From positions 1-9,953 of the forward strand of contig CAJBXY010000022.1 in assembly GCA_903959665.1 (NCBI GenBank): a stretch of 9,953 bases of DNA. Direction: 5' to 3'. Shown piece after piece: positions 5,481 to 9,953 of the stretch. Made by a program: the position numbers and the translations under genes. The notes beneath the pieces are model-generated. The model worked only from the letters and a program-made list of their open reading frames with translations. It was not told the origin of the DNA and made no database searches. The DNA is from an uncultured Solirubrobacterales bacterium. Its GTDB lineage: Bacteria; Actinomycetota; Thermoleophilia; Solirubrobacterales; Solirubrobacteraceae. Position 1 is the first letter of the stretch; each line of letters begins with the position of its first letter.

Positions 5481-6092
5481 ATGGCCAAGGCAAGACCAAT
5501 TCCCGGGCTGAGCGGCGAAATGCGATATTCGGACGCCGCCACCGCAACGATTGCCGTGCGCAGCGATGAACTGTTCGAACACGCGGCCGGTGTTCTCGAT
5601 GTAACGCAGATAGAGGCTGTCCACGCGATGCGCGTCGCCACGCGCCGGCTTCGCTCGGTGTTGGAGTTCTACGAGCCGTGCCTTGATCACGAGCAGCTTG
5701 AGCCGATTCTCGATCAAGTCTGCGACCTAGCCGACGTTCTTGGCCAGCGCCGCGACCCGGATGTTGAACTTGAGGCGCTGGCGAGCTTCGCCGCCGCGGC
5801 GAGCGAAGCGGAGCGGCCAGGGATCGAGCGCTTCATCGATCGCACCAGCGAGCAGCAGCAGCAGGCGAACGCTGAGCTGGCGCAGATGCTGGGGCAGATT
5901 GAGGCCGACGACCTCCGTGGCCGCTTGGCTGCGTTGATCGCGCCGCCGCCGGTTGTCGAGCCGGTCGCCGAACCGGCAGCAGCGCCCGGCGAAGAGCAGT
6001 CAGCCTCAGCGGCTGGAGGCGAGCAGCCGGTCCCGTCGGCGGTCGAGGCCGCCGCGCCGCCAGCAAAGAGCGGCTGGCTGCGGAGGCGATGA
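5481..6092 (+). CDS. CHAD protein carrying the N-terminal half-domain
   Basis: Predicted polyphosphate-binding protein of 203 residues. Residues 20-152 are helical and contain AVHAMRVATRRLRSVLEFYEP (46-66), the signature basic helix of the first half of a CHAD domain, then DLADVLGQRRDPDVEL (82-97), which matches the usual LGxxRDxDV turn after it. The second-half signature helix is absent here and appears in the next gene. Residues 154-203 form an Ala/Pro/Glu-rich, probably disordered tail ending in WLRRR. Conserved arginines, lysines and histidines of CHAD domains bind the phosphate chain. ATG at 5481 is chosen for the family-like N-terminus and the -10 box just upstream. First gene of a run with ppk1; the next ATG lies four bases after its stop. 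Alternatively, it could be a degenerate single CHAD repeat that dimerises on its own. Confidence 0.85.
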   Translation: MAKARPIPGLSGEMRYSDAATATIAVRSDELFEHAAGVLDVTQIEAVHAMRVATRRLRSVLEFYEPCLDHEQLEPILDQVCDLADVLGQRRDPDVELEALASFAAAASEAERPGIERFIDRTSEQQQQANAELAQMLGQIEADDLRGRLAALIAPPPVVEPVAEPAAAPGEEQSASAAGGEQPVPSAVEAAAPPAKSGWLRRR

Positions 6093-6096
6093 GGCG

Positions 6097-6687
6097 ATGA
6101 AAGCGCGCAAAGTAAAAGGTCTCGACCCCGACGGCACGCTGGCCGACAACGCCCAGCGAGTAGTCGCAGCGCGGATCGATGAGCTCTACGATTTTGTGCC
6201 CGCCGTGCTCGATCCAAGCCGCGTCAAGAAGCTCCACAACATGCGGATCGCCGCCAAGCGGCTCCGTTACGTGCTCGAAGTCACCTCCGCCGCTTGCTTT
6301 GGCCCTTATGCGCTGACGGCAACGAAGCGCGTCCGTGAGCTGCAAGACCTGCTTGGTGAGATCCACGACTGCGACATTCAGCTGCCGCGAGTGCAGCAGA
6401 TCCGTGCCGAGCTGAGCGAGGACGCCGTCGCCGAACTTGGGCGGCGCGCAAGCGGCGCCGCCGATCTTGACCCGGCGCTCGCCTCGGGCCTGCCGCATAG
6501 CGAAGCCTGGGCAGGGCTGGCCGCGCTCGAGCACTACCTCGCCGTCCGCCGCGGCCTGCTCTACGACCGCTTCACCACCGTCTGGCAGGACATCGAGCGC
6601 TCAGCGATGCGCGCCCGCCTAGAGTACGCAATAGCTGAGCGGCCCTCACTGGCCGTCAGCGACGACGAAATGACACCGATTAGCTGA
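6097..6687 (+). CDS. CHAD protein carrying the C-terminal half-domain
   Basis: Predicted polyphosphate-binding protein of 196 residues. KKLHNMRIAAKRLRYVLEVT (44-63) is the signature basic helix of the second half of a CHAD domain (usual form LHxLRIxxKRLRYxLE), followed by RVRELQDLLGEIHDCDI (78-94), matching the LQxxLGxxxD segment after it. The remaining helices run to about 180. ATG at 6097 is chosen because it begins a sensible MKARKVKGL N-terminus four bases after the previous stop, with GGAGG ten bases upstream. The open frame extends back to 5953, but that stretch is Arg/Ser/Pro-rich nonsense antiparallel to the first gene's tail. Its TGA overlaps the ppk1 ATG by one base (TGATG), indicating coupled translation. 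I infer it pairs with the preceding protein to rebuild a full CHAD fold. Confidence 0.85.
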   Translation: MKARKVKGLDPDGTLADNAQRVVAARIDELYDFVPAVLDPSRVKKLHNMRIAAKRLRYVLEVTSAACFGPYALTATKRVRELQDLLGEIHDCDIQLPRVQQIRAELSEDAVAELGRRASGAADLDPALASGLPHSEAWAGLAALEHYLAVRRGLLYDRFTTVWQDIERSAMRARLEYAIAERPSLAVSDDEMTPIS

Positions 6688-8885
6688 TGAGTGACACAGA
6701 GATAGAGATCGATTCAGAAGAACCCAATTCGCTCGGCCTTGAAGCGCCGTTCGATGCCCGCCCAACGCCCGAGGATCCATTCCCGGCCCCGCGCGAATCG
6801 CTGGACCTCGCCGATCCGGCGGTCGCCTTCAACCGCGAGCTCTCATGGGCCGAATTCAACGACCGCGTGCTTCAGCTAGCTGAACGCTCCGACCAGCCGC
6901 TGCTAGAGCGCGTGAAGTTCTCCGCGATCTACTCGTCCAACCTCGATGAGTTCTTCATGATCCGCGTGGCCGGTCTGCTCGATCAGGTTGACGCCGGGGT
7001 TGATCGGGAGCGAGGGGGGTTCTCGCCGTCACAGACGATCGACCAGCTTCACCTTCGTGTTCTTCCTCAGGTTGATCGTCAAGCTCACGTCGTTAGCGAA
7101 ACCTTGCTGCCGGAGCTCGCCGAGCACGGGATTGAAGTCGTCAGCCTCAGCTCGCTCTCTGAAGCGGAGCGCGCCGAGCTGGCCGAACGCTTCAAGCGCC
7201 AGGTGCTGCCGGTCTTGACGCCGCTCGCCGTCGGCCTTGGTCGCCCATTCCCATACATCTCGAACCTTTCACTGAGTCTCGCCGTGCTCGTTCGAGACCC
7301 GCAGACCGATCAGACGATTTTCGCCCGCGTCAAGGTGCCGAAGGGTCTGATCCCGCGCTTCTTCCCGATCAGCGAAGGCGAAACCCGCTTCGTTCTGCTT
7401 GAGGAGCTGATCGCAGCCAACCTTCAAGGTCTCTTCCCCGAGATGGAGGTGATCGACCACGGCTGCTTCCGCGTTACGCGCGACGCCGACTTCGACATCT
7501 CCGATGAGGCCGACGACCTGCTCAAGGCAATCGAGGCCGAACTGCGCCAACGCCCGTTCGGTGAGGTCGTGCGGCTTGAGATCGAGGCTGGAATCAGCCC
7601 GGCGATCCGCGAGCAGCTCGTCGAGGCGCTGATGGTTGAGGAGCGGCAGATTTACCCGATTCCTGGCCTGCTCGACATGACCGACCTCTGGCAGCTCGTG
7701 AAGCTTCCCGGCCATTCGGAGCTTCGCGACGCTCCAGCAACGCCGCTGACGCAGCCGCGGCTGGCCGAGGCCGAGGCCGAGGAGCGCTCGATCTTCTCCG
7801 TGATCCGCGAAGGCGACGTGCTGGTTCACCACCCCTACGAGTCGTTTGTCACCTCGGTTGAGCGCTTCGTGCAAGAGGCCGTTGAAGACCCTGACGTGCT
7901 GGCGATCAAGCAGACCGTGTACCGAACTTCAGATGACTCACCGCTGGTGCCGTCGCTGATCCGCGCGACCGAGAAGGGCAAGCAGGCGGTCTGCCTTGTA
8001 GAGCTGAAGGCGCGCTTTGACGAGCGCGCCAACATTTCGTGGGCGCGCAAGCTTGAACGCGCCGGCGTGCACGTCGTTTACGGCATGCCTGGCATCAAGA
8101 TCCACGCCAAGTGCGTGCTCGTCGTTCGCCGCGAGGGCGATGGCGTTCGCCGCTACGTCCACGTTGGAACCGGCAACTACCACCCAACCACGGCAAGGCT
8201 CTACACCGACTTCGGCCTCTTCACCTGCGACGAGCAGATCGGCGCCGACGTTGCCGAAATGTTCAACTTCCTGACCGGCTATGGCCGCCCAGCCAACTAT
8301 CGCGAGGTTCTCGCCGCACCGCACTTCATGCTCGAAGGGATTCTTGAGCGGATCGAGCGGGTAACGACCGCGAAGAGCGAGGGCCGCCACGGGCGAATTC
8401 GAATGAAGATGAACGCGCTCGTCCACCCGCAGGTGATTGAGGCGCTTTACCGCGCCTCGCAGGTCGGCGTTCCGATTGAGCTGAACGTGCGAGGAATCTG
8501 CTGCCTAATCCCCGGCGTTCCAGGGATGTCGGAGAACATCCGCGTCGTGTCGGTCGTCGGCCGCTTCCTTGAGCACTCACGGATCTACAGCTTCGAACAC
8601 GGCGACGAGGTTGAGGTTTACATGGGGTCGGCCGACCTGATGCCTCGCAACCTCGATAACCGCGTTGAGCTGCTGACGCCGGTCAAGGATCCGATCTGCC
8701 GCGCTGAAGTGCTTGACACTCTCCAGCGCTGCCTGCGCGACAACGTCAACGCGTGGGAACTCCAAAGCGACGGAAGCTGGACGCCGGTCGTCGCCGGCCC
8801 CGGTGACGAGCCGCGCTGCGTTCAACGCGAGCTGCTCGCGCTGACGGCCGCGCGCGCCGCTGAAGCATCGACGCAGGCACCGTGA
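6687..8885 (+). CDS. ppk1: Polyphosphate kinase 1
   Basis: Reversibly transfers the gamma-phosphate of ATP to a growing inorganic polyphosphate chain. The protein has 732 residues, somewhat longer than the E. coli enzyme (688), mainly through an acidic, probably disordered N-terminal tail of about 44 residues. The N-domain starts at AFNRELSWAEFNDRVLQLAE (47-66) with the nucleotide-contacting SNLDEFFMIRVAGL (84-97). The autophosphorylated histidine is H473 in IKIHAKC; the second conserved histidine is H630 in FLEHSRIY. Their 157-residue spacing equals that of E. coli H435 and H592. HVGTGNYHPTTARLYTDFG (491-509) and YMGSADLMPRNLDNRVE (645-661) are further phospholipase-D-like motifs. All catalytic features are present. 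The ATG overlaps the CHAD stop by one base and the stop overlaps the next GTG by four, so it sits in the middle of an operon. Often membrane-associated in other bacteria. Confidence 0.98.
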   Translation: MSDTEIEIDSEEPNSLGLEAPFDARPTPEDPFPAPRESLDLADPAVAFNRELSWAEFNDRVLQLAERSDQPLLERVKFSAIYSSNLDEFFMIRVAGLLDQVDAGVDRERGGFSPSQTIDQLHLRVLPQVDRQAHVVSETLLPELAEHGIEVVSLSSLSEAERAELAERFKRQVLPVLTPLAVGLGRPFPYISNLSLSLAVLVRDPQTDQTIFARVKVPKGLIPRFFPISEGETRFVLLEELIAANLQGLFPEMEVIDHGCFRVTRDADFDISDEADDLLKAIEAELRQRPFGEVVRLEIEAGISPAIREQLVEALMVEERQIYPIPGLLDMTDLWQLVKLPGHSELRDAPATPLTQPRLAEAEAEERSIFSVIREGDVLVHHPYESFVTSVERFVQEAVEDPDVLAIKQTVYRTSDDSPLVPSLIRATEKGKQAVCLVELKARFDERANISWARKLERAGVHVVYGMPGIKIHAKCVLVVRREGDGVRRYVHVGTGNYHPTTARLYTDFGLFTCDEQIGADVAEMFNFLTGYGRPANYREVLAAPHFMLEGILERIERVTTAKSEGRHGRIRMKMNALVHPQVIEALYRASQVGVPIELNVRGICCLIPGVPGMSENIRVVSVVGRFLEHSRIYSFEHGDEVEVYMGSADLMPRNLDNRVELLTPVKDPICRAEVLDTLQRCLRDNVNAWELQSDGSWTPVVAGPGDEPRCVQRELLALTAARAAEASTQAP

Positions 8886-9694
8886 GCGAAGACGACCAGA
8901 CGCTGCGTGAGCGAGTTCTCGAATCCGAGATCAAAGTTCCAACCCGCGGCAATCGCAAGCTCGGCCAGTTGATTGATGCCGTCAACTCCAGCGAGCGAAT
9001 CAAGTCGACCTGGTACATGGCTGGCCTCAATGCCAACAGGCTGGGGATGTCAGACCACTCCTGGGTTCACATCCAGATCGTCACCAACATCGCGCTGCGC
9101 TTGACGCGACTGCTGGCCAAGCGCGGCGTCGAGGCCGGCATCGTTACCGACCACGGAATGACCGAGCGAGATGCTGAAGTTGTAATCGCTGCCGGCGCGA
9201 TGCTTCACGACCTCGGCCTTTCAATCAACCGCAAAGACCATGAGACCTACTCACTATTCCTCGCCGCCGACCTGCTTCCCGGCCTGCTCGAAGAGATTTA
9301 CGAGGAGCCGGAGCGAACAGTGATCGCAAGCGAAGCGATGCACGCGATCATCTCGCACCGCTCAAAGGGCGAACCGCTGACGATTGAGGGCGCGATCGTG
9401 CGAGTCGCCGACGCGCTCGACATGGCGAAGGGTCGTGCGCGGCTGCCGTTCGAGGCTGGCGAGACCAACATTCATTCGCTCTCGGCCTACGCGATCGAAG
9501 AGGTGAAGATCAGCCCCGGCCGCGACACTGCCGTCCGCGTTGAGATCGAGATGAGCAACAGCGCCGGAATATTCCAGGTTGATGAGGGGCTTGGCACGAA
9601 ACTTCGTGGAACGCCGCTTGAGTCGCACATCGAAGTGGTGGCACGGATCGAGGGCGAGCACGAGAAGCGGCTCGTGCCCGTATTTCGCCTGTGA
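8882..9694 (+). CDS. HD-superfamily metal-dependent phosphohydrolase, archaeal-like family
   Basis: Predicted metal-dependent phosphohydrolase of 270 residues. The HD signature is complete: histidines in DHSWVHIQIVTNIAL (58-72), MLHD at 107-110, HAIISHRS (154-161) and the aspartates of VRVADALDMAKGR (173-185). TWYMAGLNANRLGMSDHSW (43-61), DMAKGR, IHSLSAYAIEEV (197-208) and MSNSAGIFQVDEGL (224-237) match a conserved HD family I recall chiefly from archaeal genomes, with a C-terminal strand-rich domain (205-270). The substrate is unknown; HD enzymes hydrolyse nucleotides, cyclic nucleotides or phosphate esters. GTG at 8882 overlaps the ppk1 stop by four bases (GTGA), so translation is probably coupled. 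This suggests, as inference, a role in polyphosphate or linked nucleotide metabolism. It lacks the ASKHA fold of exopolyphosphatase PPX/GppA. No membrane segment or signal is present. Confidence 0.9.
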   Translation: MSEDDQTLRERVLESEIKVPTRGNRKLGQLIDAVNSSERIKSTWYMAGLNANRLGMSDHSWVHIQIVTNIALRLTRLLAKRGVEAGIVTDHGMTERDAEVVIAAGAMLHDLGLSINRKDHETYSLFLAADLLPGLLEEIYEEPERTVIASEAMHAIISHRSKGEPLTIEGAIVRVADALDMAKGRARLPFEAGETNIHSLSAYAIEEVKISPGRDTAVRVEIEMSNSAGIFQVDEGLGTKLRGTPLESHIEVVARIEGEHEKRLVPVFRL

Positions 9695-9953
9695 GCGGCG
9701 GCTCCGCGGCTGCCCGCCAGCGGCGGCTGACGATCATCGTTGGCGTGCTCGTCGTTGTGGCGATTGCGCTCGTGCTGATTACCGGGCCACTGAAGCCGGG
9801 CGCGGAGAACGCTGGAAGCTCGTCGGCAGCGGTGACGACCGCCGCAGGCACCGACTCGGCATCGAAACCAGCCACCGCCACGCCTGCGGCACCGAAGCCG
9901 GCGACCGGCGACTACCGCGGCCCCGTTCCAATCCTGATGTACCACGTGATTAA
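9691..9953 (+). CDS. Membrane-anchored polysaccharide deacetylase, N-terminal part (cut by right edge)
   Basis: The first 87 codons of a gene running off the window. Residues 1-12 are basic (ARQRR), followed by one hydrophobic helix at about 13-31, giving a type II membrane anchor or uncleaved signal. A low-complexity Ala/Thr/Ser/Pro linker spans 40-72, then GPVPILMYHVI at 77-87, the characteristic beginning of NodB-type polysaccharide deacetylases (the MYH motif). The catalytic domain would therefore lie outside the cytoplasmic membrane and remove N- or O-acetyl groups from peptidoglycan or another surface glycan; the metal-binding Asp/His motifs are past the edge. GTG at 9691 overlaps the stop of the HD gene by four bases (GTGA), making it the fifth gene of the run. 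Its link to polyphosphate is unclear and may be only cotranscription. Confidence 0.85.
   Translation, partial: MSGGSAAARQRRLTIIVGVLVVVAIALVLITGPLKPGAENAGSSSAAVTTAAGTDSASKPATATPAAPKPATGDYRGPVPILMYHVI

Noticed and set aside
5403..5717. Upstream extension of the ABC ATPase frame to an ATG at 5717
   Set aside because: It would add 105 residues with no similarity to ABC proteins and runs antisense through the promoter and start of the CHAD gene. GTG at 5402 gives a standard N-terminus.
5853..5868. CAG-rich run (EQQQQ) as a microsatellite
   Set aside because: Only about five repeat units, in frame in a helical region. It is ordinary coding sequence rather than a notable repeat.
5953..6096. Upstream extension of the second CHAD gene's frame
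   Set aside because: The 48 residues are Arg/Ser/Pro-rich out-of-frame reading of the first CHAD gene's tail. ATG at 6097 has a Shine-Dalgarno sequence and a sensible N-terminus.
6080..6100. Sequencing frameshift or programmed frameshift joining the two CHAD genes
   Set aside because: No slippery run is visible and the second gene has its own start and Shine-Dalgarno sequence. A true split is the simpler reading, though a raw-read check would be decisive.
5833..6534. Minus-strand open frame of 233 codons across the CHAD genes
   Set aside because: Shadow frame in GC-rich coding DNA. It overlaps two genes with recognised motifs and contains repetitive Arg/Pro/Ala runs.
7269..7874. Minus-strand open frame of 201 codons inside ppk1
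   Set aside because: Entirely antisense to the conserved ppk1 sequence, with no recognisable domain.

Overview
The window is GC-rich and densely coded. GTG starts are common, genes overlap by 1 to 7 bases, and promoters have actinobacterial-style TANNNT -10 elements. This points to a high-GC actinobacterium. The gene set (CYP125-like P450, MBL hydrolase, DoxX, CHAD/PPK1 cluster) would fit Thermoleophilia/Solirubrobacterales, but that placement is an impression, not a computed result. I see no rRNA, tRNA, CRISPR array, insertion sequence or phage gene. No stretch over 300 bases lacks a gene; the longest gap is 98 bases.

Layout. (1) Bases 1-744, minus strand: N-terminal 248 codons of a cytochrome P450 cut by the left edge. 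(2) A 98-base divergent spacer with a P450 promoter, a 15-bp perfect palindrome at its predicted transcription start, and a likely leaderless promoter for the gene on the other side. (3) 843-2230, plus: a secreted Amidase_2-type peptidoglycan amidase and an overlapping metallo-beta-lactamase-fold hydrolase. (4) 3127-2231, minus: an uncharacterised 171-residue protein followed by a DoxX-like four-helix membrane protein. (5) 3182-3784, plus: a RimJ/RimL-like GNAT acetyltransferase. (6) 5402-3781, minus: a two-gene ABC-2 exporter (ATPase, then permease). (7) 5481 to the right edge, plus: a five-gene run of CHAD half-domain, CHAD half-domain, PPK1, HD phosphohydrolase and a membrane-anchored polysaccharide deacetylase (cut by the edge).

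The last run is the most interesting part. PPK1 makes inorganic polyphosphate and CHAD domains bind it. Here the CHAD domain, normally one polypeptide, seems to be split over two adjacent genes, one with each half's signature helix, just upstream of ppk1. The next gene is an HD-superfamily hydrolase resembling a family I know mainly from archaea. Its 4-base overlap with ppk1 suggests coupled expression and possibly a role in polyphosphate or nucleotide turnover. A cell-surface deacetylase follows, also with a 4-base overlap. At least three promoter-proximal genes have a -10-like hexamer 6-7 bases before the start codon, suggesting leaderless mRNAs. Both convergent gene pairs end with abutting or overlapping stop codons and no room for a terminator between them.
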